The translations under genes and the position numbers were made by a program. This document shows positions 34,886 through 44,752 of a stretch of DNA of 64,000 nt, piece by piece. The stretch is from Dechloromonas sp. GTDB taxonomy: Bacteria; Pseudomonadota; Gammaproteobacteria; Burkholderiales; Rhodocyclaceae. Below the pieces are notes generated by a model, which had not been told where the DNA came from, made no database searches, and was given only the letters and a program-made list of their open reading frames with translations. The stretch spans positions 1 to 64,000 of the forward strand of contig JAQTXC010000004.1 of assembly GCA_028689015.1 (NCBI GenBank), written 5' to 3'. Positions within the stretch are counted from its first letter, which is position 1; each line of letters starts with the position of its first letter.

Positions 34886-36099
34886 TGCGGCGGGTGGCAA
34901 TTATTGGCGGTGGTCCGGCAGGCCTGATGGCGGCCGAGCAACTGTCCACGGTCGACGGCCTGCAAGTCGATATTTTCGAAGCCATGCCCTCGCTCGGCCG
35001 CAAGTTTCTGATGGCCGGCAAGGGCGGCATGAATATCACCCATGCTGAACCGCTGGCCGACTTCATTCGCCGTTATGGTGAACGGGCTGCTCAGTTGGCG
35101 CCATGCCTGCTGGCCTTTGGCCCGGCAGCGGTGCGTGAGTGGATTCATGGTCTGGGCATCGAAACCTTCGTTGGCACCTCAGGTCGGGTTTTTCCGACCG
35201 GGATGAAGGCCGCTCCCTTACTGCGCGCCTGGCTGCATCGTCTGCGCCAGCGTGGGGTGCGGATTCATGTCCGGCATCGCTGGCTGGGCTGGGGTGATGC
35301 GGGGGCCTTGCGTTTTGCCACGCCAGACGGCGAAATGGCCGTTTTTGCCGCGTCGACCGTGTTGGCACTTGGCGGTGGCAGTTGGTCGCGCCTGGGGTCG
35401 GATGGCCGTTGGGTGCCTTTGTTACGGTCGACCGGCTTGCCGGTCGCCGATTTGCAGCCAGCCAACTGTGGTTTTGAGGTTGCCTGGTCGGATCATTTTC
35501 GCCAGCGCTTTGCCGGCGCCCCGGTGAAGGCAGTCATCGCCGCTTGCGGTCAACGGCAGCAACAGGGCGAATTCAACATTACCGAAACAGGGGTCGAGGG
35601 TGGTTTGATCTACGCTTTGTCGGCGCCCTTGCGAGAGGCTCTGGCCCGTGGTGAACAAGCGGTGTTACAGCTTGATCTGGCGCCGGGCCGCAGCCTGGCG
35701 CGGCTGAGCGCTGATCTGGCGCTGCCGCAGGGCCGCGATACGCTGGCCAATCATTTACGACGACGGGCCGGAATCGATGGGGTCAAGGCGGGTTTATTGC
35801 GTGAATTTTTCTCGCCAGCGCAGTTGACCGTGGCGACCACGCTGGCCGCCGCGATCAAGGCCTTGCCGCTGGTGGTGCAGGCGACGCGACCATTGGACGA
35901 GGCGATCAGTTCAGCTGGCGGTCTTGACCTGGCCGCGTTGAACGATCAAGGCATGGTCGTTGCGCGGCCTGGCCTGTTTTGCGCGGGCGAGATGCTGGAT
36001 TGGGAAGCGCCGACCGGCGGGTATCTGCTGACCGCCTGTTTGGCGACCGGCTGGCGGGCCGGTCGCGGTGTACGCTGCTGGCTGGGCGAAACCCGCTAG
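34885..36099 (+). CDS. TIGR03862-type flavoprotein (HI0933 family)
   Basis: A 404-residue FAD protein whose ATG shares one base with the stop of the transglutaminase gene, so it is part of the cluster B operon. VAIIGGGPAGLMAAEQL is the FAD Rossmann motif; LGRKFLMAGKGGMNITHAE is the variant of the HI0933 signature typical of TIGR03862, and GLFCAGEMLDWEAPTGGYLL the C-terminal FAD contact. It is clearly divergent from the HI0933-type protein at 23.9 kb. The function is unknown. Its stop codon TAG overlaps the stop of the convergent kinase gene within CTAG. Confidence 0.87.
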   Translation: MRRVAIIGGGPAGLMAAEQLSTVDGLQVDIFEAMPSLGRKFLMAGKGGMNITHAEPLADFIRRYGERAAQLAPCLLAFGPAAVREWIHGLGIETFVGTSGRVFPTGMKAAPLLRAWLHRLRQRGVRIHVRHRWLGWGDAGALRFATPDGEMAVFAASTVLALGGGSWSRLGSDGRWVPLLRSTGLPVADLQPANCGFEVAWSDHFRQRFAGAPVKAVIAACGQRQQQGEFNITETGVEGGLIYALSAPLREALARGEQAVLQLDLAPGRSLARLSADLALPQGRDTLANHLRRRAGIDGVKAGLLREFFSPAQLTVATTLAAAIKALPLVVQATRPLDEAISSAGGLDLAALNDQGMVVARPGLFCAGEMLDWEAPTGGYLLTACLATGWRAGRGVRCWLGETR

Positions 36100-39000
36100 G
36101 TCGGCTGGCTGGCTTGCCAACGGTGGCGGCATTGATCCAGTTCATTGATCGCAGCCTCGAAGTCGAACTCGTTAACCTGGCGTGCAAAGATGGGATAGCG
36201 CGGGCCGAGAATTTTTTCCAGGGGCAGGGCATTTTGCTGAATGGTGCCTTGGGCTGAAAAGTCGCCTTCGGCCAGTTGGTGGCGAATCTGCTTGAGCAGG
36301 GTCAAAGCAAAACCCGGGTCAATTTGTGCTTGCGGTTGACCAGAAATCGTCTCGCTACCAAAAACCTTTAACAACTGCTCGTGTAGATTTTGGTAGCTGC
36401 GCTGGGTTTGCACCAGCAATGCTTCAATCTCGGGGCGTGTCCGCTGTTGTCGAATGGCACTTTCGAGATCAGCAGCCTGTCGCTGGATGGTGCTGGCACC
36501 CAAGGTGCCCGCCGCGCCCTTGATCGAATGGGCGAGACGCCGGGCTTCGTCGGGTTGTTGATCGAGCAAGTCGGGAATGCGAGCCAGATCGTTGCGATGA
36601 ATGCTGGCGAATTGGATCAGCAGGCGTCGATAGCTGTTGAAACGGCCACGCAAGGCCCGTAAGCCCGTATGGGCATCGAGGCCAGGAATTTGCTCGAGGC
36701 GGGCCTGCAACAGGGCGTCGGCATCTTGTTCCGTGTTGCCGGGGGGGGCGGAAGGTGCTGCGCTTGGCGGTGCGGCGGTTCGGCCAGGCAGCCAGTGCAA
36801 GACCGTTTTAAACAACTGGGCGGGGTCGATGGGTTTGGCGACGTGATCATTCATCCCGGCCTGCAGGCATTGATTGCGGTCATCGCTGAAGGCATTGGCC
36901 GTCATGGCCAGAATGGGCAACTCGGCCAGACCGGGCAAGCGGCGAATTTCCCGGGTAGCGGCCAGGCCATCGAGGCGGGGCATCTGGACGTCCATCAGGA
37001 TCAAGGCATAGCCGTGTTGTTTCGCCAGGTCGAGGGCCTCCTGTCCATCCTGTGCCAGCTCGACCAGCAAACCGGCATCGGTCAGCAACTGCTGGACCAC
37101 TTCGGCATTGATCGGATTGTCTTCCGCGACCAAAACCCGGGTGCCGCGATAATTTTTCTGCAATTGCTGTTCGGCGCTCAGGGTTGATACGTCGGGATGG
37201 GGGAGGGATAGCGGGAAGGGGGCTGCCGGGGAAAATTCGGCAATAAACCAGAAACTGCTGCCTTGGCCCGTTTGGCTCTGGACCCCGATCGTTCCGCCCA
37301 TGGCCTCGGCCAGACGGTGGCTGATGGCCAGGCCCAGACCGGTGCCCCCATGGCGACGGGTGGTTGAACTATCGGCCTGTTCAAAGGGCCGGAACAGGCG
37401 TCCCTGCGCTTCGTCGCTGATGCCGATGCCCTGGTCGATGACTTGCCAACGCAGACGTACCCGTTCGTCGCCTCGGGATTCAAGCTGCAGTCGAACCTCG
37501 ATTTTGCCGTGGGTAGTGAACTTGACCGCATTGGACAGAAAGTTGAGCAAGATCTGGCGCACACGCAGGGGGTCGCCTTGCAGTCGCTCAGGTAGCAGGG
37601 GGTCGATGTTGGACTCGATGGGCAGGGATTTCTCGTGCGCCTTGTCGGCGACGAGGGCAATCGCCGATTGGGTGATCTCAAGTGGCGAAAAATTGCTTTG
37701 GCTCAGCACCATCTTGCCGGCCTCGATTTTCGACAAATCGAGTACGTCGTTGATCAGTGACATCAGGTGTTGCGCGGCGTCCGAGACCTTGGCCAGGCGC
37801 TGACGGTCTTCCTCGCGCTCGACATCGCGCTGCAGCAGGTGGGTGAGACCCAGAATGGCGTTCATGGGGGTCCGGATTTCGTGGCTCATGTTGGCCAGAA
37901 AGGCGCTCTTCGCCTTGTTGGCTGATTCGGCCGCATTTTTGGCCAATTCCAGTTCGGCGGTGCGGTCGACTACCAGGGCCTCAAGTTCGGCGCGATAACG
38001 GTCGAGTTCTGTTTGCGTGCGTTTCTTTTCGGTAATGTCTTCCTTGATCGCCAGATAATGGGTGATCTGGCCATTAGGTTGGCGAACCGGCGAGATGATG
38101 GCGAACTCTTCATATTCGCTGCCATCCTTGCGTTTGTTGATGAGTTCGCCACGCCAGATGTCGCCACGCTGGATCGTTGACCACAAGTCCTGGTAGGTCG
38201 CCGCCGAGGTGCGCCCGGACTGCAGCAGCCGCGGGTTCTGGCCGATGACTTCATTGGCGCTGTAGCCGGTGTTGGCGACAAAGGATTCGTTTACGTATTC
38301 GATGCTGCCGTCTTTGTTGGTAATGACGATGCTGTGCGGGCTTTGCCGGATGGCCAACGACAACTGCCGCAGATTGGCTTCGCTTTCATCAAGGGCGCGC
38401 CGCGAGCGTTGCATGGCCAGACCCAGGCTGAGTTCGCCGGCCAGGTTTTCCAGCAGGCTGATTTCCTCGTCGTCGAACGCATCGGACTGCTTGGCGTAGA
38501 GGTTGAACACGCCTTCGACCTGACCATCAATCCGCAGAGGGAGGGAGATTGAGGCGTGATAGCCGTGCGCGAGGGCTGTTTCGCGCCATGGGGAAAAAGC
38601 CGGGTCGCTTCCGATGTCGCGGCAGATGACCGGCAGGCCGGTGCGGATGGCGCGCCCAGTGGGACCTTGACCCAGCGGATTGTCGCCCCAGGACAGTTTG
38701 ATCTGACTGAGATAACCGTTGTCGTAGCCCGCATCGGCCAGAATGCGCACCGATTTTTCTGCGTCATTCTGGACTTCACCGATCCAGGCCAGGCGATAGC
38801 CACCAATGTCGGTGGCGATTGCGCAGACTTCCGCCAGGATCTGGTCTTCGTCCTGGTTTCTGACCATGGCTTGCGCTGTTCCATGCAGCAAGCGCAGCAA
38901 TTTCGTTTGTCGCCGCAAGCGCTCCAGATCGGTGCGATGGCGGGTGATGTCGGTCAGGATGCCGGTGGTTGTCCGTGCTTGCTGTTCCCGATTGCGATCG

Positions 39001-40124
39001 ATCACCCGGCCGCGATCCTCAACCCACAGCCACTGCCCATCGTGGTGCCGGATGCGGTATTCGATGCGGTGGTCGCCTTGGGCTGGATCGTCGCCGGCAG
39101 TGAGGGTTTGAGTGAGCAGGTGGCGATCGTCAGGATGGAGGTGCTGCAGCCAGACTGACAGGGTGACCGGCGCAGCATCGGCACTCAGGCCGATCAGATC
39201 AAGCAGGCTGTCACTCAGGACGTAGTGGTCGGTTTCGTGGAAATATTCCCAGGCCCCGGCCCCGGCTGCCGAGAGTGCCAGATGTAGATGGGTTTCCAGC
39301 CGACGACGCTCGCGCTCCTGCTGCGCTTCACGCAGGGATTCCTCGAGTTCGTGCAAGCTCAGGCGCTCGAACAGACGGTGCTGACTGACGACACCGATCA
39401 GTTGTTGTTCCTCATTGCAGACCGTCATGTGACGGACCTTGAAACGATTCATGGCTTCCAGCGCCTCGGTGACCGAGGCGGTCGGCGACAGACTGTGGAC
39501 CGGGCTGCTCATGACCTCGGCCAGGCTTAGGCCCTCGCTGCTGGCGTAGTCGCGTAACAGGCGCGGAATGTCGCGTTCGGTCAAAATGCCAATCGGGTAG
39601 CGATCACGAGCGACGATCAGATAGTCAGCGCCAAAGGCAAGCATGCTACTAACCCCCTCCGCCAACGAGGTTTCTGGGGGTAGTTGTGGAATTTTGCGCT
39701 GCATGACCGATTCGATTGAGCGCAGGTGACGAAAGACACTGTTGCCCAGATGAATCCTGAAATCGGTTTCGCTGACCAGACCGACTGTTTTACCCAGCGG
39801 GTCCACAACGACCAGATGGCGAATATTTTTTTGCTCGATCAACTGGCGGGCGGCCATCAGGTCCAGAGCGGCCGGGGCCGTCACCAGCGGCGATGACATC
39901 AATTCGGCAGCGCGGGTGTGTGGCGGACGGTGGGTGTGCAGGGCCCGGATGATGTTGCTTTCGGTAATGATGCCCAAGGCCTGTTGGTCATCCTGCACCA
40001 GCAAACTGGAGATGTGGGCTTCGGCCATCTGCCGGGCGATGTCATGCAATGGCGTGTCCGGGCCGATGCTCTGCACCGCGGGGTTCATGATTTCAGCCAG
40101 GGTCAGGGGCAATTGCAGGTTCAT
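36096..40124 (-). CDS. Hybrid histidine kinase with four CBS motifs, PAS, GAF, PAS, REC and Hpt
   Basis: A 1342-residue soluble sensor kinase. Residues 1 to about 255 hold four CBS motifs (two Bateman pairs), which in other proteins bind adenine nucleotides. A PAS domain (about 285-395), a GAF domain (about 415-560) and a second PAS (about 575-690) follow. HisKA has NMSHEIRTPMNAILGLTH, HATPase has GTGLGLAISHRLAEAMGG, REC has LILMDVQMPRLDGLAA, and a C-terminal Hpt has RLAHSIKGAAGTLG. All phosphotransfer residues are present. Its ATG overlaps the stop of the upstream kinase (TAATG). Output partner is probably the co-transcribed HD-GYP regulator, inferred from context. Confidence 0.9.
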   Translation of the reverse strand: MNLQLPLTLAEIMNPAVQSIGPDTPLHDIARQMAEAHISSLLVQDDQQALGIITESNIIRALHTHRPPHTRAAELMSSPLVTAPAALDLMAARQLIEQKNIRHLVVVDPLGKTVGLVSETDFRIHLGNSVFRHLRSIESVMQRKIPQLPPETSLAEGVSSMLAFGADYLIVARDRYPIGILTERDIPRLLRDYASSEGLSLAEVMSSPVHSLSPTASVTEALEAMNRFKVRHMTVCNEEQQLIGVVSQHRLFERLSLHELEESLREAQQERERRRLETHLHLALSAAGAGAWEYFHETDHYVLSDSLLDLIGLSADAAPVTLSVWLQHLHPDDRHLLTQTLTAGDDPAQGDHRIEYRIRHHDGQWLWVEDRGRVIDRNREQQARTTTGILTDITRHRTDLERLRRQTKLLRLLHGTAQAMVRNQDEDQILAEVCAIATDIGGYRLAWIGEVQNDAEKSVRILADAGYDNGYLSQIKLSWGDNPLGQGPTGRAIRTGLPVICRDIGSDPAFSPWRETALAHGYHASISLPLRIDGQVEGVFNLYAKQSDAFDDEEISLLENLAGELSLGLAMQRSRRALDESEANLRQLSLAIRQSPHSIVITNKDGSIEYVNESFVANTGYSANEVIGQNPRLLQSGRTSAATYQDLWSTIQRGDIWRGELINKRKDGSEYEEFAIISPVRQPNGQITHYLAIKEDITEKKRTQTELDRYRAELEALVVDRTAELELAKNAAESANKAKSAFLANMSHEIRTPMNAILGLTHLLQRDVEREEDRQRLAKVSDAAQHLMSLINDVLDLSKIEAGKMVLSQSNFSPLEITQSAIALVADKAHEKSLPIESNIDPLLPERLQGDPLRVRQILLNFLSNAVKFTTHGKIEVRLQLESRGDERVRLRWQVIDQGIGISDEAQGRLFRPFEQADSSTTRRHGGTGLGLAISHRLAEAMGGTIGVQSQTGQGSSFWFIAEFSPAAPFPLSLPHPDVSTLSAEQQLQKNYRGTRVLVAEDNPINAEVVQQLLTDAGLLVELAQDGQEALDLAKQHGYALILMDVQMPRLDGLAATREIRRLPGLAELPILAMTANAFSDDRNQCLQAGMNDHVAKPIDPAQLFKTVLHWLPGRTAAPPSAAPSAPPGNTEQDADALLQARLEQIPGLDAHTGLRALRGRFNSYRRLLIQFASIHRNDLARIPDLLDQQPDEARRLAHSIKGAAGTLGASTIQRQAADLESAIRQQRTRPEIEALLVQTQRSYQNLHEQLLKVFGSETISGQPQAQIDPGFALTLLKQIRHQLAEGDFSAQGTIQQNALPLEKILGPRYPIFARQVNEFDFEAAINELDQCRHRWQASQPT

Positions 40125-43100
40125 TACTGGGGAGGGCTTTCGTGGTCAAGAACAGCGCGCAGCGCGACTAGGGTGTGCTGCAGGGCATGTTGCAAGGGGG
40201 CCACTTGGCTCGCCTCAGGGGGCGAACTGCTGTTGTGCAAGTGGTCGTTGCAGACTTTGGCTGCGACAAAAATATCGTTCAGGCCCAGTGTGCCGCTGAC
40301 GCCCTTGAGGTTATGTACCAGGCGCTGCAAATCGTCAGGGCGGTGCTCGCTCAGGGCTTGGCTCAGGCGCTGGGCGTCGTCGCCATGGCTATCCAGAAAG
40401 TGGCGCAACAAGCGGCAGTAGTTGCTCAATCGGCCACGCGTGGTCCGCAAGCCCGTGGCCAGGTCCACCCCCGGCACGGCGGCCAGTGCGGTGCGCAGGG
40501 GCTCGTCGCTACCCGTGGCCTCGTCAGACGGCGGGGGGGTATTCGTAGCGGGCTGTACCGGCGGGCGGCTGGTCGACGGCAGCCAGTCGAGCAGTTTGCG
40601 ATACAGCGTGGCGGGATCAACGGGTTTGCCGAGATGGTCGTTCATGCCGGCGGCCAGGCAACGCTGGCGATCTTCGCCGAAAGCGTTGGCCGTCATGGCG
40701 ATGATTGGCATCTGGTGGCCGGCGGCCCGCAGGGCGCGGGTGGCGCTCAAGCCATCCATTTCTGGCATCTGGATGTCCATCAGGATCAGGTCGTAACGCG
40801 TTTCCCCGGCCATTTTGACGGCTTCGTGACCGTTGACCGCGAGATCGCAGCTGAGCCCGACCTGACGCAGTAAATCACTGGCAACCTCCTGATTGATCAG
40901 GTTGTCTTCGGTCAGCAGCAGGCGCCACTGTCCCCCATTGGCCCGCAGCTGGTTTTCCAGATGGTTGTCGGTCTGAGTGGGGAGGCGGTTTGATTTTTCC
41001 TGTCGGCCCGGCGTGACTTGCACGCTGAACCAGAAGCGGCAGCCGTCCCCCGGCTGACTGTCAACCCCGGTATCGCCGCCCATCAGACCGGCCAACCGGC
41101 GTGCGATGGCCAGTCCCAGGCCGGTGCCACCATGGGCTCGGGTGGTTGAGCTGTCGGCTTGTTCGAAGGGTTCGAACAGACGCACCTGTTCTTCCGCCGA
41201 CAGTCCGGGGCCGGTGTCGCTGACGCTGAGTTGCAGGTGCAGCGTGTGTTCCTTGCGTTCCAGCAATTGGGCGCTGAGGAGGATTTCGCCATCCTGCGTG
41301 AACTTGAGGGCGTTAGACAGGAAATTGAGCAGGATCTGGCCGATGCGCAGGGGGTCGCCCTGCAAGGCATCGGGCAGTTGCGGGTCCAGTTCGGTGCGTA
41401 GGGTCAGCCCCTTGGCGCGGGCGGCATCGCTGATCATGCTCAGGGTGTTGTCGAGCAGTTCACGCAGCGAAAAGTCGCTGGCATCAATTTCCAGTTTGCC
41501 CGCTTCGATTTTCGACAAGTCGAGAATCTGGTTGATGATGCCGAGCAGGTGATGGGCTGCTTGCCCAACTTTGACCAGACGTTCTCGTTGTGCCGGGTCG
41601 CTGGTATTGCGCTCGCTCAGGTGGGTGAGGCCGATGATGGCGTTCATCGGGGTGCGGATTTCATGGCTCATATTGGCCAGGAAAGCACTTTTCGCCCGGT
41701 TGGACGCTTCGGCTGCGTCGCGTGCCTTGCGTAATTCGGCGGTACGCACGGCGACCTGGACTTCAAGTTCCTGATGCGCCGCGGCGAATTCGGCACTGGC
41801 TTTTTTCTGCCGGGTGATGTCCTGCCAGATGAAATTGATGTGCGGTCGGTTGGCGAGGTGAACCACGCTGGCGGCGACGCGGGCAAACAGCCGGCTGCCG
41901 TCACGGTGGCGATAAGGGGTTTCAAAAGTTTTTTGGCCGCGCGCCATGACGTCGGCGATGAGTTGCTGTGCCAGCGTCTGATCCTGGTTAACTTCCAGGT
42001 CGCTCAGGCGGAGATGGGTCGTTTCTTCTCGCGTATAACCGATCAGTTGGCAACCGGCATCGTTGATTTCGACGACGGTCAGCGTGTCAGGGTTGACCAG
42101 GCAAATACCATCCTGGGCATAGGAAAAAATGCCGCGATAGAGTTCTTCCCGCTCACGCAGGGCACGTTCAGCGGCGCGGCGCTCAGAAATGTCGGCAATA
42201 TAAACCACCATATGCGCTTCGCCATCGAGTTCGATCGGTTCGGCCGAGAAGCTGATTTCCCGTTTGCGGCCATCGCGGCCGACCCCGATGCTTTCGAAAT
42301 CATGGATGCGTCCGTCTCGTTGTAGTTGCTCGACCATTCGTATCCGGTCTTCCTGACGCCCCCATAAACCGGCTTCGAGCGTGGTCTTGCCGATGAGTTC
42401 ATCGCGGGTCCAGGCATATTCGGTCAACAGTCGTTGGTTTACGTCGATCAACCGGCCATCACGGACCCGAGTGATACAGGCCGCAACCGGGGCAGCGCTA
42501 AAGGCGGTGGCCAGGCGCGATTGCAACTGTCGGACCTGACGTTCAGCGGCCTGGTGCTCGCTGATGTCGATGATGAAAGAGAGGACAAAAGGCTGGGCGT
42601 CCAGGGCGATGATTTCGGAAGAAAGACTGACCGCGCGACCTTGGCCGTCCGGCGCCAGCCATTCTGTCCGGTAGTCCTGAATCCGGCCTTTTTGTTGTAA
42701 TTCATTGCGCCAGGTGAGGCGGGCCGCCGCATTGGGCCAGAAATGAAAGGACAGGGCAGATTGGCCGAGTAGTGCCTCGCGGGATTGACCGACCAGGGCG
42801 CAGTATCGCGGATTGACGTCGAGAAAAATTCCGTCGTCGAGTGTGCTTAAGGAAATGGCGGCCGGGCTGGCGTTAAAGGCCACGGCGAAGCGTTCCTGCA
42901 ACTGATGCATCAGGGTGATGTTGCGACCAATTCCGATGATGCCAAGCAGTCGACCGTGCGCATCGCGAATCGGCGCCTTGGTGATGTAGAGGAGTTCGCG
43001 GTGACCATCGCTGGCGAAGCGCTGCCAGCTTTGCTCGTTGATTGGAACGCTGGCTTCCAGCGTCTGGGCGTCGGATTGCCGGATATGGGTCGCAATGTCC

Positions 43101-43570
43101 GGGCTGACAAAATCGGCATCGCTTTTGCCGATGATGTGTTGTTCCGTGGTGCCGTAAAGCTGTTCGACCCGTTCGTTGCAGGCCAGGTAGATGCCTTGCA
43201 CATCCTTGAGCCAGATCAGGTCGGGTGCGGCGTCGAGAACGCGGCGCAGCAGGGTTTTCTCATCGTCGAGCTTGCGCAATGCCCGTTCGGCCAGCAGCAA
43301 GGCCTGGCGTTCGGCGTGCCGCCCGGTCTCGTGGCGTTTGAGCAAACGATGCAGCAGCAGGGTCAGCAAACCCGCGGTAATCAGGACGAAGAACCAGCCC
43401 TTGAGCAGACTGAACTGATGACGAAGATCTGTCGATAGCGGGAATTGGTGCAGTAATTCGTCCGATAGCAGAATCCATAGGCTGGCCAATATCACATAAG
43501 GCAGGACGACCCGGCGCAAGGCACTCCACAACAGCGGGTGACGTGTGGATTGGCGAGGTGTATCCGTCAT
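40124..43570 (-). CDS. Membrane hybrid histidine kinase with four PAS, REC and Hpt
   Basis: An 1148-residue kinase. Two N-terminal membrane helices (VVLPYVILASLWILL and WFFVLITAGLLTLLL) flank a short periplasmic loop. Four PAS domains follow, recognisable from AAPDLIWLKD, ASPAAISLST, AAPVAACITR and YAQDGICLVN. Then HisKA (NMSHEIRTPMNAIIGLTH), HATPase (GTGLGLAIARRLAGLMGG), REC (LILMDIQMPEMDGLSA) and Hpt (RLVHNLKGVSGTLG). The catalytic half is close to that of the downstream CBS kinase, suggesting duplication with exchange of sensor modules. It lies 11 nt after the HD-GYP gene. Confidence 0.9.
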   Translation of the reverse strand: MTDTPRQSTRHPLLWSALRRVVLPYVILASLWILLSDELLHQFPLSTDLRHQFSLLKGWFFVLITAGLLTLLLHRLLKRHETGRHAERQALLLAERALRKLDDEKTLLRRVLDAAPDLIWLKDVQGIYLACNERVEQLYGTTEQHIIGKSDADFVSPDIATHIRQSDAQTLEASVPINEQSWQRFASDGHRELLYITKAPIRDAHGRLLGIIGIGRNITLMHQLQERFAVAFNASPAAISLSTLDDGIFLDVNPRYCALVGQSREALLGQSALSFHFWPNAAARLTWRNELQQKGRIQDYRTEWLAPDGQGRAVSLSSEIIALDAQPFVLSFIIDISEHQAAERQVRQLQSRLATAFSAAPVAACITRVRDGRLIDVNQRLLTEYAWTRDELIGKTTLEAGLWGRQEDRIRMVEQLQRDGRIHDFESIGVGRDGRKREISFSAEPIELDGEAHMVVYIADISERRAAERALREREELYRGIFSYAQDGICLVNPDTLTVVEINDAGCQLIGYTREETTHLRLSDLEVNQDQTLAQQLIADVMARGQKTFETPYRHRDGSRLFARVAASVVHLANRPHINFIWQDITRQKKASAEFAAAHQELEVQVAVRTAELRKARDAAEASNRAKSAFLANMSHEIRTPMNAIIGLTHLSERNTSDPAQRERLVKVGQAAHHLLGIINQILDLSKIEAGKLEIDASDFSLRELLDNTLSMISDAARAKGLTLRTELDPQLPDALQGDPLRIGQILLNFLSNALKFTQDGEILLSAQLLERKEHTLHLQLSVSDTGPGLSAEEQVRLFEPFEQADSSTTRAHGGTGLGLAIARRLAGLMGGDTGVDSQPGDGCRFWFSVQVTPGRQEKSNRLPTQTDNHLENQLRANGGQWRLLLTEDNLINQEVASDLLRQVGLSCDLAVNGHEAVKMAGETRYDLILMDIQMPEMDGLSATRALRAAGHQMPIIAMTANAFGEDRQRCLAAGMNDHLGKPVDPATLYRKLLDWLPSTSRPPVQPATNTPPPSDEATGSDEPLRTALAAVPGVDLATGLRTTRGRLSNYCRLLRHFLDSHGDDAQRLSQALSEHRPDDLQRLVHNLKGVSGTLGLNDIFVAAKVCNDHLHNSSSPPEASQVAPLQHALQHTLVALRAVLDHESPPQ

Positions 43571-43581
43571 GATCGGCGGCC

Positions 43582-44676
43582 TTACTCGCCGTAGGTGGCG
43601 GCGATCTGCTGGAAGGTTTCGAATTCCTGTTCGAACGCGGTGACGATGTCGGGATCGAAATGCTTGCCACTGCCCTCGATGATGATGCGATAAGCATCGT
43701 CGATCGAGAAGGCCGGTTTATACACCCGGGCGCAGATCAGGGCATCGAAGACATCGGCTAGCGCCATCAGGCGGGCTGAAATGGGGATGGCATCACCAGC
43801 CAATTGACTGGGGTAGCCGCTACCATCCCATTTCTCATGGTGGTGGCGGGCGATTTCCTTGGCGATGCGCAGAAAGTCAACCGGGTTGGCGGCATCCGCT
43901 TCGGCTTGGGCAATGGCGTGGGCACCCAGTTCGGCGTGCGTTTTCATGATCTCCCACTCCTCCGGCGTCAGTTTGCCGGGCTTGCGCAGGATGTGGTCCG
44001 GAATGCCGACTTTCCCGATGTCATGCAGTGGTGCGGATTGCGCCAGGGCATCAATGGTCCGGTTGTCGAGGTAGTCACGAAAGCGCGGGTGATCCTGTAG
44101 GGCGCGGGCCAGGGTGCGAACGTATTCCTGGGTGCGTCGCAAGTGATTACCGGTTTCTGGATCGCGTGTTTCGGCCAGGCGGGCCAGGGCGTGGATGCTG
44201 ACTTCCTGAATCACCCGGTTTTCAGCCATGCGGCGGGCTACTTCACTTTCCAGATAGCTGTTCTGGTCGCTGAGGATGTCGCGAGCGTGCTTCAGTTCGA
44301 GCTGGGTGCGGACGCGGGCTAGAACAATGGCTGGCCGGATCGGCTTGGCAATGTAATCGACGGCACCACGTTCCAGACCGTGTTCTTCATCATCGGTGCC
44401 ATCCATGGCGGTAACGAAGATGACCGGGATGTGACGGGTCAGCGGGTCTTGGCGGAGTTCGGCGAGGACGGCGTAGCCATCCATGTCCGGCATCATGACG
44501 TCGAGCAGGATGATGTCCGGTATGGGTGGGGTGTGGGCGATCTGTAGCGCCCGGCGTCCGGAATTGGCGGCACGCACGCGGTACAGGGGTTGCAGCAATT
44601 CGCCCAGCACGCTGAGATTTTCCGGAATGTCGTCGACAATCAGCACGGTCGGCGGCAACGGCGTTTTATGATCCAC
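43582..44676 (-). CDS. Response regulator with HD-GYP phosphodiesterase output
   Basis: A 364-residue protein: a receiver domain (residues about 8-125; phospho-acceptor Asp in IILLDVMMPDMDGY) joined by a helix to an HD-GYP domain that hydrolyses cyclic di-GMP. HDIGKVGIPDHILRKPGKL and HHEKWDGSGYP are the catalytic motifs. It is the first gene of the three-gene signalling operon, so the two hybrid kinases downstream are its likely phosphodonors via their Hpt domains. With the GGDEF enzyme at 2.8 kb it gives the window both arms of c-di-GMP turnover. Confidence 0.92.
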   Translation of the reverse strand: MDHKTPLPPTVLIVDDIPENLSVLGELLQPLYRVRAANSGRRALQIAHTPPIPDIILLDVMMPDMDGYAVLAELRQDPLTRHIPVIFVTAMDGTDDEEHGLERGAVDYIAKPIRPAIVLARVRTQLELKHARDILSDQNSYLESEVARRMAENRVIQEVSIHALARLAETRDPETGNHLRRTQEYVRTLARALQDHPRFRDYLDNRTIDALAQSAPLHDIGKVGIPDHILRKPGKLTPEEWEIMKTHAELGAHAIAQAEADAANPVDFLRIAKEIARHHHEKWDGSGYPSQLAGDAIPISARLMALADVFDALICARVYKPAFSIDDAYRIIIEGSGKHFDPDIVTAFEQEFETFQQIAATYGE

Positions 44677-44752
44677 GGTCCGATTCCAGGATGAAGGTCA
44701 GACGATTATGTCTGTTCGTCACCAATCTGGCTAGCAATTGGCCGCGATAGGC

